The position numbers and the translations under genes were made by a program. Shown here piece by piece: positions 24,895 through 33,299 of a stretch of DNA of 36,961 bases. The notes below the pieces were generated by a model. It ran no database searches. It worked only from the letters and a program-made list of their open reading frames with translations, and was not told the origin of the DNA. This stretch comes from IMCC26077 sp964490435 (GTDB taxonomy: Bacteria > Actinomycetota > Actinomycetes > Nanopelagicales > Nanopelagicaceae): NCBI GenBank assembly GCA_964490435.1, contig CAZBCF010000011.1, positions 1 through 36,961 of the forward strand. The letters are read 5' to 3'. Within the stretch, counting starts at the first letter, position 1; each line of letters opens with the position of its first letter.

Positions 24895-27489
24895 TCACAG
24901 TTTGTTGAGCTGTTCGGTGATTCGAGCGATATCGCGGTCGCATTCATCGAGTCGCGCCTTGATAGTGGTGACGACCTTCTCGGGAGCCTTCGCCATAAAA
25001 TCGCTATTGTCGAGTTTGACTTTCGCAGTCTCGCGATCCTTCTGTGCAGTTGCGAGATCCTTCTGGAGTCGGGCACGCTCTGCGGCAACGTCAACGGTGC
25101 CCGAAAGGTCGAATTCGCATCGCATCGATCCCACCAGAATCGAACCAGATGCAGAGAAATTGCTTGATGGGGTTGAGATGCGCAAGACCCCCCGGATTGC
25201 CTGCTCGAATGGAGCCAAGGCGCTGGCTTCTATGCCGACGAAGCGACCTGGGAGCGGGGCTGAAGGCTTTACCCCCTGATCATTACGGAACCGGCGAACT
25301 TCAGTGATGAGGGTCTTTACCTCTTCCATCGCCGCATTGCTCGCGCTATCTATCCGCCCTTCATCAGCCTCTGGCCAACTGGCGATGACGATGCTCTCAT
25401 GACCAGTTAGCCGCTGCCAGAGCGCTTCGGTGATAAACGGCATGACGGGATGAAGTAGCCGCAACAGATTGTCGAGCACATGTCCGATAACAGCTTGAGC
25501 GCCTTGGGCTTGCGCGCTTTCACTTTGAGCAAATGCAGATTTGGCCAGTTCTAGATACCAATCGCAGAAATCATCCCAAGCGAAGTGGTAGATCGACTCA
25601 CATGCCTTTGCGAATTCAAATTCTTCGAAATATCGATCTGCTTCTTTGATGGTTTGGTGAAGTCGCGAGATGATCCAATTGTCGATCTGCGAGAGATCCT
25701 GCGCTTGCGGCAACGCCCGCGAGGCTGTTGCACCGTTCATGAGCGCAAAGCGCGAAGCGTTCCATAGTTTCGTAGCAAAATTTCGCGAACCAGCCACCCA
25801 CTCTTCTGCGAGCGCTTGGTCGGTGCCAGGGTTAGCACCGCGAGCGAGTGAGAATCGGAGCGCGTCTGCCCCGTATTTATCCATGAATTCCAGAGGGTCG
25901 ATGGTATTGCCTCTCGACTTACTCATCTTCTTGCCATATTTATCTCGCACAAGACCATGCAAGGCGATGACATGGAATGGTGGCGTGCCATCCATCGCAA
26001 ATAATCCGAAAATCATCATTCGCGCTACCCAGAAGAAGAGGATGTCGTAGCCAGTCACGAGCACGCTGGTGGGATAGAACTTCTTGAGATCATCAGTGTT
26101 ATCGGGCCAACCAAGTGTCGAGAAAGGCCAGAGCGCAGACGAGAACCAGGTATCGAGGACATCGGGGTCTTGGACCCATCCCGCTGGTGCGCTCTCGTCA
26201 GGCCCGACGACTTTTACTTCATCATTTGGTCCGTACCAGACCGGAATGCGATGTCCCCACCACAATTGACGAGAGATGCACCAATCGTGCATGTTGTCGA
26301 CCCACTCGAAATAACGAGGCGCTAACTCTTCGGGTTCGATTTTCACCAGACCATTGCGCACCGCATCGCCCGCCGCATTTGCAAGTGGTGCGACTTTGAC
26401 GAACCATTGCATCGAAAGGCGCGGTTCGACAGTGGTGTCACAGCGCGAGCAATGTCCGACGGCGTGAATGTATGGTCGCTTCTCAGAGACGACTCGACCC
26501 ATCTCTCGCAACCGCTCAACCACTGCTTTACGCGCATCGAAGCGATCCATGCCGTCAAACTCAGTGCCTGTCCCCTCCATGACTCCGTGCTCGTTCATGA
26601 TGACGATCATCGGGACGTTATGTCGTCGGCCCATTTCAAAGTCGTTTGGATCATGGGCTGCTGTGACTTTCACCGCGCCAGTCCCAAATTCAGGTTCGAC
26701 TAGTTCATCGGCGATGATCGGAATCATTCGATTAACGAGTGGAAGTAAAACTTCTTTTCCGATCATGTGTTTGTAGCGGTCATCATCGGGATGTACTGCA
26801 ACGGCGCCATCGCCGAGCATTGTCTCTGGCCGAGTGGTTGCGACGGTGATATTGAGGTGCTCATCGCCATAGCGAACCTGAATGAACTCACCAGCATCTT
26901 CACTATGTTCGACCTCGATATCACTCAATGCGGTCAAACACCGTGGACACCAATTGATGATTCGCTCGGCGCGATAAATCAACTCTTTTTCATAGAGTCG
27001 TTTGAAGATGGTAAGTACTGCTCGGGATAATCCCTCGTCCATCGTGAAGCGCTCTCGGCTCCAATCGACGCTATCGCCTAGGCGCTTCATCTGTCCGAGG
27101 ATGGCCCCGCCAGATTCTGCCTTCCACTCCCAAACTTTCTTTACAAACTCCTCGCGCCCCAAGTCATGTCGAGACTTCTGCTGCTGCGCTAATTGCTTCT
27201 CGACGACATTTTGCGTGGCGATTCCTGCGTGATCCATTCCGGGAAGCCAGAGCGCTTCATACCCTTGCATCCGTCGACGACGAGTAAGGGTGTCTTGCAA
27301 GGTGTGATCGAGCGCATGGCCGATATGCAAACTGCCAGTGACGTTAGGCGGTGGGATGACTATGCAGAATGGTCGCTTCGAAGATTTGGCATCGGCGGTG
27401 AAATAATCTCGCTCAAGCCAACTCTGATAGAGCGGCGCCTCAAGATCAGCAGGCGAAAAGTGGGTAGGTAACTCTTTATCGGCTGCCAT
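24895..27489 (-). CDS. valS: Valyl-tRNA synthetase
   Basis: ValS charges tRNA-Val and edits mischarged threonine. The 864-residue class I enzyme has the HIGH motif at 55-58 (GSLHIGHALDHT), the editing domain with a TTRPETMLGDGAVAVHP segment, KMSKS in GKKMSKSRGNTI, an anticodon-binding domain and a C-terminal coiled-coil arm. I use the ATG at 27489 with AGGA 9 nt upstream; a TTG 9 bp earlier would touch that site. It begins 11 bp after the clpX stop. Its charging activity feeds the signal read by the ilvB leader. Confidence 0.98.
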   Translation of the reverse strand: MAADKELPTHFSPADLEAPLYQSWLERDYFTADAKSSKRPFCIVIPPPNVTGSLHIGHALDHTLQDTLTRRRRMQGYEALWLPGMDHAGIATQNVVEKQLAQQQKSRHDLGREEFVKKVWEWKAESGGAILGQMKRLGDSVDWSRERFTMDEGLSRAVLTIFKRLYEKELIYRAERIINWCPRCLTALSDIEVEHSEDAGEFIQVRYGDEHLNITVATTRPETMLGDGAVAVHPDDDRYKHMIGKEVLLPLVNRMIPIIADELVEPEFGTGAVKVTAAHDPNDFEMGRRHNVPMIVIMNEHGVMEGTGTEFDGMDRFDARKAVVERLREMGRVVSEKRPYIHAVGHCSRCDTTVEPRLSMQWFVKVAPLANAAGDAVRNGLVKIEPEELAPRYFEWVDNMHDWCISRQLWWGHRIPVWYGPNDEVKVVGPDESAPAGWVQDPDVLDTWFSSALWPFSTLGWPDNTDDLKKFYPTSVLVTGYDILFFWVARMMIFGLFAMDGTPPFHVIALHGLVRDKYGKKMSKSRGNTIDPLEFMDKYGADALRFSLARGANPGTDQALAEEWVAGSRNFATKLWNASRFALMNGATASRALPQAQDLSQIDNWIISRLHQTIKEADRYFEEFEFAKACESIYHFAWDDFCDWYLELAKSAFAQSESAQAQGAQAVIGHVLDNLLRLLHPVMPFITEALWQRLTGHESIVIASWPEADEGRIDSASNAAMEEVKTLITEVRRFRNDQGVKPSAPLPGRFVGIEASALAPFEQAIRGVLRISTPSSNFSASGSILVGSMRCEFDLSGTVDVAAERARLQKDLATAQKDRETAKVKLDNSDFMAKAPEKVVTTIKARLDECDRDIARITEQLNKL

Positions 27490-27500
27490 AAGGGGCAATC

Positions 27501-28763
27501 CTAGGCGCTCTTCTCAGCTTCCCCATCTTCGCGAAGCACCAAAGTGGGCGGCGCTTGCTCGGTCACTGATTCAGCGGTGATGATCACGCGGGCAATGTCC
27601 TTGCGGCTTGGGGTATCGAACATCACGGTGAGGAGCACCTCTTCCATGATTGCTCGAAGACCACGCGCTCCAGTGCCGCGTTTGATAGCTTGTTCGGCAA
27701 CTGCAGTAAGGGCCTCAGGAGTGAACTCAAGTTCGACGCCATCGAGTTCGAATAGCTTTTGATACTGCTTGGTCAAGGCATTCTTCGGTTCGGTGAGAAT
27801 CTGCATCAATGCATCATGATCGAGCGCATCGACGCTCGTGATGACGGGAAGGCGACCAACGAATTCGGGAATCATGCCGAATTTAAGAAGGTCTTCGGGC
27901 AAAACGTTGCTGAAGATATCGCTCGCATTTCGCTCGGCTGCGGTTTGTAACGTGGCATTGAAGCCAAGACCTTTACCGCCCATTCGCGCTTCGATGATCT
28001 TGTCGAGACCGGCGAAAGCACCGCCAACAATGAAGAGCACATTGGTGGTATCTATTTGAATGAATTCTTGATGTGGATGTTTACGTCCACCTTGAGGTGG
28101 TACGGAGGCGGTGGTGCCTTCGATAATTTTGAGGAGCGCTTGCTGAACTCCTTCACCAGACACATCACGGGTGATGGATGGATTCTCGCTCTTACGCGCT
28201 ACTTTATCGATCTCATCGATATAGATAATGCCCCGCTCGGCACGCTTCACATCGAAATCGGCTGCCTGGATCAATTTGAGGAGGATGTTCTCGACATCTT
28301 CGCCTACATATCCGGCTTCGGTGAGCGCGGTGGCATCGGCGATTGCAAAGGGAACATTGAGCATGCGAGCAAGAGTTTGGGCAAGGAGAGTCTTGCCGCA
28401 TCCGGTTGGGCCAAGGAGCAAGATGTTGCTCTTGGTTAACTCGACAGCGCCTTCGCGAGTGCTCTCGCCACCTTGAATTCGTTTGTAATGGTTGTAGACC
28501 GCGACGGAGAGTGATTTCTTGGCGCGATCCTGTCCGATTACATATTGATTCAGGAATTCGAAGATCTCGTGTGGCTTTGGCAACTCTTGGAGTGAGACTG
28601 CGCTCGCGGTGGAAAGTTCCTCGACGATAATCTCGTTACACAGTTCGATGCATTCATCGCAGATGTAAACGCCTGGGCCAGCGATGAGTTTCTTGACTTG
28701 CTTTTGGGATTTGCCGCAGAAGGAGCACTTGAGCAGTTCACTGCTCTCGCCGATACGTGGCAT
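27501..28763 (-). CDS. clpX: ATP-dependent Clp protease ATPase subunit ClpX
   Basis: ClpX unfolds tagged substrates and feeds them to ClpP. The 420-residue protein has an N-terminal zinc domain (C13, C16, C35, C38), Walker A GPTGCGKT (118-125), pore loop GYVG (151-154), Walker B with D183-E184, and the ClpP-docking tripeptide LGF in GKGLGFNA. A GGAGGGAG ribosome binding site precedes the ATG. A bidirectional-type hairpin separates it from clpP2, so clpX may have its own promoter while staying near its partners. Confidence 0.98.
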   Translation of the reverse strand: MPRIGESSELLKCSFCGKSQKQVKKLIAGPGVYICDECIELCNEIIVEELSTASAVSLQELPKPHEIFEFLNQYVIGQDRAKKSLSVAVYNHYKRIQGGESTREGAVELTKSNILLLGPTGCGKTLLAQTLARMLNVPFAIADATALTEAGYVGEDVENILLKLIQAADFDVKRAERGIIYIDEIDKVARKSENPSITRDVSGEGVQQALLKIIEGTTASVPPQGGRKHPHQEFIQIDTTNVLFIVGGAFAGLDKIIEARMGGKGLGFNATLQTAAERNASDIFSNVLPEDLLKFGMIPEFVGRLPVITSVDALDHDALMQILTEPKNALTKQYQKLFELDGVELEFTPEALTAVAEQAIKRGTGARGLRAIMEEVLLTVMFDTPSRKDIARVIITAESVTEQAPPTLVLREDGEAEKSA

Positions 28764-28820
28764 GGTGGGCTCCCTCCGAGTGTGCAGACTTCTCTGAATA
28801 ATCAGTAGGTTAAGGGTACG

Positions 28821-28850
28821 GATAAAACCCGATGTGCGCCGGGTTTTATC
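28821..28850. terminator. Terminator hairpin between clpP2 and clpX
   Basis: The arms GATAAAACCCG (28821-28831) and CGGGTTTTATC (28840-28850) form a perfect 11-bp stem with an 8-nt loop. The A- and T-tracts lie within the stem on both strands, so it could act in either direction. It would end the clpP1-clpP2 transcript about 45 bp after the clpP2 stop. Confidence 0.75.
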
Positions 28851-28892
28851 GTGGATTTCTGTTCGCTATTAGAGGACGTGCTGCTCTTGGGA

Positions 28893-29528
28893 CTACTTGC
28901 CGCTGTTGGCTTTTCGGGTGGAGAGGACCTGGTCGATAAGGCCCCATTCGACAGCCTCTTGTGCGGTGAGAATCTTGTCGCGGTCGATATCTTTGGTGAT
29001 CTGCTCGGGACTTCTATTGGAGTGCTTGGCCAACATATCGACGAGCAAATCACGCATACGCATGATCTCTTTCGCTTGAATTTCGATATCTGAACCTTGG
29101 CCGCCGCCTTCACTTGATGGTTGGTGGAGCAAGATTCGTGAGTTCTCGAGGGCGTAACGCTTGCCTTTGGTGCCACCAGTGAGAATCACCGCTGCTGCGG
29201 ATGCCGCTTGGCCGAGGCAGATGGTCATGATGTCAGGACGCACGAATTGCATTGTGTCGTAAATAGCGGTGAGCGCGGTGAAGGAACCACCTGGTGAGTT
29301 GATGTAGAGCATGATGTCGCGATCGGGATCCATCGACTCAAGGGTGAGTAGTTGGGCCATCACATCGTTTGCGACTGTGTCATCGATGGGTGTGCCGAGA
29401 AAGATGATTCGCTCTTCGAAGAGTTTGGTGTACGGGTCCATTCGCTTGAAGCCATACGAGGTCTTCTCTTCGATGACAGGTAGCACGTAGCGATTTGTTT
29501 GGTCGCCAGGTTTTAGAACTTCTTTCAT
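28893..29528 (-). CDS. clpP2: ATP-dependent Clp protease proteolytic subunit 2
   Basis: The protein is 211 residues from the ATG at 29528. The catalytic triad is S110 (GQAASAAA), H135 (LLHQPS) and D184 (IDRD). In actinobacteria two different ClpP rings form one peptidase, and this is the second gene of that pair. The ATG overlaps the clpP1 stop by 4 bp (ATGA), so synthesis is coupled, which suits a mixed complex. A longer open frame upstream is inside clpP1 and is rejected. Confidence 0.97.
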   Translation of the reverse strand: MKEVLKPGDQTNRYVLPVIEEKTSYGFKRMDPYTKLFEERIIFLGTPIDDTVANDVMAQLLTLESMDPDRDIMLYINSPGGSFTALTAIYDTMQFVRPDIMTICLGQAASAAAVILTGGTKGKRYALENSRILLHQPSSEGGGQGSDIEIQAKEIMRMRDLLVDMLAKHSNRSPEQITKDIDRDKILTAQEAVEWGLIDQVLSTRKANSGK

Positions 29529-30151
29529 CGTTGAGTTCCTCCGCTTCCGGATACTTGTCGGGCTGAACGAACTACGTGGTCGACGAAGCCATATTCCTTG
29601 GCCTGTTCGGCGGTAAACCAACGATCACGATCGGAATCTTCTTGGATGGTCTCAATGGTTTGACCGGTATGGAATGCGATCAGGTCGGCCATCGACTTCT
29701 TGGTAGCAGCCATCTGTTCTGCTTGGATCTTGATGTCACTTGCGGTTCCGCCGATGCCACCAGAAGGTTGGTGCATCATGATGCGCGCGTGTGGAAGTGC
29801 GTATCGCTTTCCTGGGGCGCCGGCACAGAGCAAGAACTGGCCCATCGATGCAGCAAGTCCCATCGCGACTGTTGCGACATCATTCTTGATGTACTGCATG
29901 GTGTCGTAGATCGCCATTCCTGCGCTGATTGATCCACCGGGTGAATTGATGTAGAGGTAGATATCTTTTTCAGAATCTTCAGCGGCAAGCAAGAGCAACT
30001 GCGCTGCGATTGCATTTGCCATGGAATCTTCGACTACCGAACCCAAGAAGATGATTCGTTCTTGAAGTAGTCGGTGGTAAACCTCGTCATCGAGTTGCCC
30101 ACCCGATCGCGCTGCGCGCGCTACTGGGCTATCTGGGGTTATTAGTCCCAC
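29525..30151 (-). CDS. clpP1: ATP-dependent Clp protease proteolytic subunit 1
   Basis: The 208-residue subunit has S102 (GLAASMGQ), H127 (MMHQPSGG) and D176 (DRDRW), an intact serine-protease triad. The start is GTG at 30151, with GCAGG about 6 nt upstream. It lies downstream of tig across a 107-bp space that contains direct repeats and a ClgR-like palindrome. Together with ClpP2 and ClpX it forms the regulated cytoplasmic protease. Confidence 0.96.
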   Translation of the reverse strand: MGLITPDSPVARAARSGGQLDDEVYHRLLQERIIFLGSVVEDSMANAIAAQLLLLAAEDSEKDIYLYINSPGGSISAGMAIYDTMQYIKNDVATVAMGLAASMGQFLLCAGAPGKRYALPHARIMMHQPSGGIGGTASDIKIQAEQMAATKKSMADLIAFHTGQTIETIQEDSDRDRWFTAEQAKEYGFVDHVVRSARQVSGSGGTQR

Positions 30152-30196
30152 GGTTTGCCTGCTTTCTCGTCAGTTATGTAATTACCCTAACAACGA

Positions 30197-30245
30197 AAAG
30201 CGGGTTTTACTTCCGGAAAGCGGGTCTTGTTCGCTCAGGGCATAT
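30197..30245 (-). promoter_or_regulatory. Possible regulatory region upstream of clpP1
   Basis: Two copies of AAAGCGGGT (30197-30205 and 30217-30225) are 20 bp apart, about two helical turns. Next to them, 30228-30245 reads TGTTCGCTCAGGGCATAT. Its core matches the actinobacterial ClgR site as I recall it (CGCYNANRGCG) at 10 of 11 positions. It lies about 80-95 bp before the clpP1 start, a suitable place for an activator. No clgR gene is in the window, so this is tentative. Confidence 0.35.
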
Positions 30246-30258
30246 TCGAAGGGCGAAT

Positions 30259-31542
30259 TTACTTCTGGAGCTGTGGGCGGAGCGCTTCGATATCGACGCT
30301 CTTGCCATTCTTGTCGACAATTTTCGCGCGACCTAGAACAACGGCGAGCGCCTTGCTCCGTGCCACATCGGCGACCAGTGATGAGAGTTGGCCTGCCTTA
30401 GCGACCTCATTTGCGAACTGATCGGGAGCCATTCCGTAGCGCATGGAGGTGCGGACGATGAATTCGCTCAACTCCTCTTCGCTCACTTCGACCTTCTCTT
30501 GGTCGACGATGGCATCAAGGAGGAAGTTGTTCTTGAGGGACTTGCGAAGATCAGAATCGACCTCAGCGCGGTGGGCGTCATCGCTCTCGCGCCCCTCACC
30601 TTTGAGGTGCTCTTCGGTTTCGGCGAGGACATAACTCTCTGGGATTGGAATTTCGACCTTGGCAAGCAACTCCTCAACGAGAAGGTCGCGTGCTTGGGCG
30701 CCCTGCTCCAACGCTTTGACGCGCTCGAGTCGGGTTCTGAAATCGGCGCGGAGTTCATCGAGTGTTTCGAATTCGCTTGCTAGTGCGGCGAAAGAATCAT
30801 CGAGCGCTGGGAGTTCTCGTTTCTTTACCGCGTTGAGAGTGACCTCGACATCGCCGATTTCACCGCCTGAACCTGGCTCGCCGCCGAAGAGTTCAGTTTG
30901 GAAAGTCTTTGTCTCGCCTGCGTTCATTCCGGCGAGCGCCTCGTCGAGGCCGGGCAGCATCTTGTCGCTACCTACTTCGTAAGAAATGTTGTTTGCGGTT
31001 CCACCATCGACAACTTCGCCATTTACCTTGGCGATGAGATTGAGTGAGACGAAATCTCCGTTCTCAGCCTTCTTCTCGACAGTCGTCAGGGTGCCAAAGC
31101 GGATGCGGAGAGATTCGACTTGTTCATCGATTTCAGCATCGGAAATCTCGACTGCATCTACTTTTAATTCGATGCCATCAAGATTAGGTAGGTCTAATTT
31201 AGGACGGACATCCACTTCGACGGTGAAGGAAAGTTTCTCCTTGTCCACCAACTCTTTGATATCTACCTCAGGGCGGCCAAGCACTCGCACGTCATGTTCT
31301 TGTGCAGCAGCAACGTATAACTGCGGCAAGGCGATGTTAATTGCCTCATCAAGAACGGCTGCACGACCAACTCTTTGATCGATGAGTGCAGCGGGAATTT
31401 TCCCCTTACGAAAGCCTGGGATCGAAACTTTGTTTGCGATCTCCTTGTATGCCTTTGCGAAGTGTGGCTCGAGATCTGAGAATGGGGCATCAACGGTCAG
31501 GCGAACGCGGGTCGGGCTAAGAATCTCTACGGCGCTCTTCAC
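30259..31542 (-). CDS. tig: Trigger factor (ribosome-associated chaperone and prolyl isomerase)
   Basis: Trigger factor binds nascent chains at the ribosome exit. The 427-residue protein has the ribosome-docking signature GFRKGKIP (43-50), a central FKBP-type domain (about 155-235, beginning near NGDFVSLNL) and a helical C-terminal arm domain. The start is GTG at 31542 with AAAGGAG upstream. It lies immediately upstream of clpP1, as in other actinobacteria, and downstream of tRNA-Pro on the same strand. Confidence 0.97.
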   Translation of the reverse strand: MKSAVEILSPTRVRLTVDAPFSDLEPHFAKAYKEIANKVSIPGFRKGKIPAALIDQRVGRAAVLDEAINIALPQLYVAAAQEHDVRVLGRPEVDIKELVDKEKLSFTVEVDVRPKLDLPNLDGIELKVDAVEISDAEIDEQVESLRIRFGTLTTVEKKAENGDFVSLNLIAKVNGEVVDGGTANNISYEVGSDKMLPGLDEALAGMNAGETKTFQTELFGGEPGSGGEIGDVEVTLNAVKKRELPALDDSFAALASEFETLDELRADFRTRLERVKALEQGAQARDLLVEELLAKVEIPIPESYVLAETEEHLKGEGRESDDAHRAEVDSDLRKSLKNNFLLDAIVDQEKVEVSEEELSEFIVRTSMRYGMAPDQFANEVAKAGQLSSLVADVARSKALAVVLGRAKIVDKNGKSVDIEALRPQLQK

Positions 31543-31603
31543 GAACGGGCTCCTTTTATTTTCAGATGCTTACGCTGAAGTACTTCGGTCTAGCAGTGAC
31601 TTG

Positions 31604-31676
31604 TCGGGGCGAGAGGATTCGAACCTCCGGTCTCCTGGTCCCAAACCAGGCGCGCTAGCCACTACGCTACGCCCCG
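31604..31676 (-). tRNA. tRNA-Pro (UGG)
   Basis: The minus strand folds as a full cloverleaf: a 7-bp acceptor stem CGGGGCG/CGCCCCG, a 4-bp D stem, a CCTGG/CCAGG anticodon stem with loop TTTGGGA (anticodon TGG) and a T arm with TTCGAAT. The D-loop is short (8 nt). The discriminator is A, and the 3' CCA is not encoded. It is divergent from tRNA-Gly, 56 bp away. Confidence 0.95.
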
Positions 31677-31732
31677 TTGATGAAGGCAGTAGTCTAGGGC
31701 CTGAAGTCGCAATGCGATAACGCGCCAAAAAC

Positions 31733-31806
31733 GCGGGTGTAGCTCAATGGTAGAGTTCTAGCCTTCCAAGCTAGCTGTGCCGGTTCGATCCCGGTCACCC
31801 GCTCCA
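31733..31806 (+). tRNA. tRNA-Gly (UCC)
   Basis: The cloverleaf has acceptor stem GCGGGTG/CACCCGC, D arm GCTC...GAGT, anticodon stem CTAGC/GCTAG with loop CTTCCAA (anticodon TCC) and T arm CCGG-TTCGATC-CCGG. A T discriminator and an encoded CCA close it, unlike the neighbouring tRNA-Pro. A GATAAC -10-like hexamer lies about 12 bp upstream. The next gene is convergent and stops 14 bp beyond. Confidence 0.96.
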
Positions 31807-31819
31807 AACTAGTTCTTGA

Positions 31820-33289
31820 CTATTTTTCAAACGGAAAGAGCGGCTTGGGCCGCTTATTAAAGGTCAAAGTAAACAAGTCTGCACTGGTGGGGCCTTCGGT
31901 ATTTGCTAATCGATAATTGGTCGTGATGCGGGCAAATCCCACCTTGAAGCCATTGGGTGACTTTGCTTGTACTGCCGAAAAATCCCGAACATCGAGCCCG
32001 AATAACTCATAAATCACCGGATCAATGACTCGAACGGGATTTGCATGAACTACCAGAAAGGTAGTTAAGGCACTCATGGTGATCTTGATGAGCGCGGATG
32101 GTCCGGGGTCATCAAGTGAACCCCCTGTAGCGGGGTGGGTGTACTGAATTTTCTTATTCGCGATTTTTTGGATGACCCCAGTAATAGTTGTGCGCTCGTT
32201 GTACTCGCCGGGTGCCCCATTACAGAGCGCAAGTGTGATGTCTTTACCCGCGCCAGTTTCGTAGGCGCGTGCTGCTGCCTGCGCATCAGCCACGGAGAGA
32301 ATGAATGTTCCCGAGTCGCGTGATCGCAGCGCTTCACGCAATAACACGGTGCTATCCCCTGGACTGCCGCCGTTTGTCGCATCACCAAGATCAGAGACCA
32401 CGCAGAGACTCGGTGATGTCACCGCTTGATGGAGCGCCTCTTGTGGTGACAGGGCAACAGTCTCCATGAATTGCTCGCGACGATTCCATGCCTCATGTGC
32501 GATTGTGTCGGCAATCGATTGACCATCAACATCAGAGCCCGAAGTCGTGACGATGACTTTCCATCCCAACTCTTCGACATCAAGCCAAGGTTGAGTAGCA
32601 AGGAGTGAGACCGACAAGATGCCAGGGGCTTCCTCTGCTTTACGACAGAGATCGATGAGCTCTTTGAATGGTCCCTTGGTGTTGTCGTGACGTTCGGCTG
32701 AGGTGATCATCGCCGCTTCTGCACGATAAACCTTGGGTCGTTGCCCAGTGTTGAGCGCATCGACGAGAAGTTGGGCTGCGCGGGCGCCAGTCTCATAGAG
32801 ATCGATATGTGGAGAGGTGCGATAGGCGGTGGCGATGTCGGCATGGGCCAACATCTTCTTCGTGTAATACGCATGGAGATCAAGGCTGATGCTGATGAGT
32901 TTGTTAGGGCCAATCTTTTTGCGCACCCTCTCGAGCAACGTGCCCTCGGGGTCGTCATCTCCCTGGCAATACGACGCGCCATGGAGTGAGAGGTAGACGC
33001 CATCGACATCGTTTGGAATTGCGTCGACGATGCCTGCGCTAATCACGGCAAATGCATCATCGGTTACAGGAGGTCGAGGCGATGAGGTTGCTACGAGGGT
33101 AGGACAGATTTCTGCCCCTGCTTTTGCAAAGACATCCCAAGCGCCTGCTAATTCGACAGTAGGCCCAGCGCAGTCACGGGTGATCTCGTTACCAACAAAA
33201 AATATCTGCTTCTTGAAATCATCAAGCGTTGTGACACCATGCGCGAAACTATTGCTCTCGATAGAGAAGGCACCTACTGCGATTTTCAC
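31820..33289 (-). CDS. M81 family metallohydrolase (MlrC-like)
   Basis: A 489-residue two-domain protein of the MlrC/DUF1485 family. MlrC itself is a zinc enzyme that degrades linearised microcystin. Likely metal-site residues are in LHGASY (H103), SLDLHAYYT (D137, H139) and YRTSPHIDLYETG (H161, D163). The C-terminal MlrC domain holds VVSDLGDATNGGSPGDST. The ATG at 33289 is 10 bp behind the mannonate dehydratase-like gene, so the two are probably co-transcribed. Most family members are not shown to act on microcystin, so the substrate here is open; a small amide or a peptide is possible. No signal peptide is visible. Confidence 0.85.
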   Translation of the reverse strand: MKIAVGAFSIESNSFAHGVTTLDDFKKQIFFVGNEITRDCAGPTVELAGAWDVFAKAGAEICPTLVATSSPRPPVTDDAFAVISAGIVDAIPNDVDGVYLSLHGASYCQGDDDPEGTLLERVRKKIGPNKLISISLDLHAYYTKKMLAHADIATAYRTSPHIDLYETGARAAQLLVDALNTGQRPKVYRAEAAMITSAERHDNTKGPFKELIDLCRKAEEAPGILSVSLLATQPWLDVEELGWKVIVTTSGSDVDGQSIADTIAHEAWNRREQFMETVALSPQEALHQAVTSPSLCVVSDLGDATNGGSPGDSTVLLREALRSRDSGTFILSVADAQAAARAYETGAGKDITLALCNGAPGEYNERTTITGVIQKIANKKIQYTHPATGGSLDDPGPSALIKITMSALTTFLVVHANPVRVIDPVIYELFGLDVRDFSAVQAKSPNGFKVGFARITTNYRLANTEGPTSADLFTLTFNKRPKPLFPFEK

Positions 33290-33299
33290 GCTGTGAACT

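Noticed and set aside
24888..25094. 69-codon N-terminal extension of FolC
   Set aside because: It lies inside the valS 3' end in another frame and is not FolC-like; family length fits the GTG at 24887.
29529..29621. 31-codon N-terminal extension of ClpP2
   Set aside because: It lies inside clpP1; the ATG at 29528 has the typical ATGA overlap and a normal N-terminus.
30196..30225. tig terminator made from the two AAAGCGGGT copies
   Set aside because: The copies are direct, not inverted, and cannot form a hairpin.
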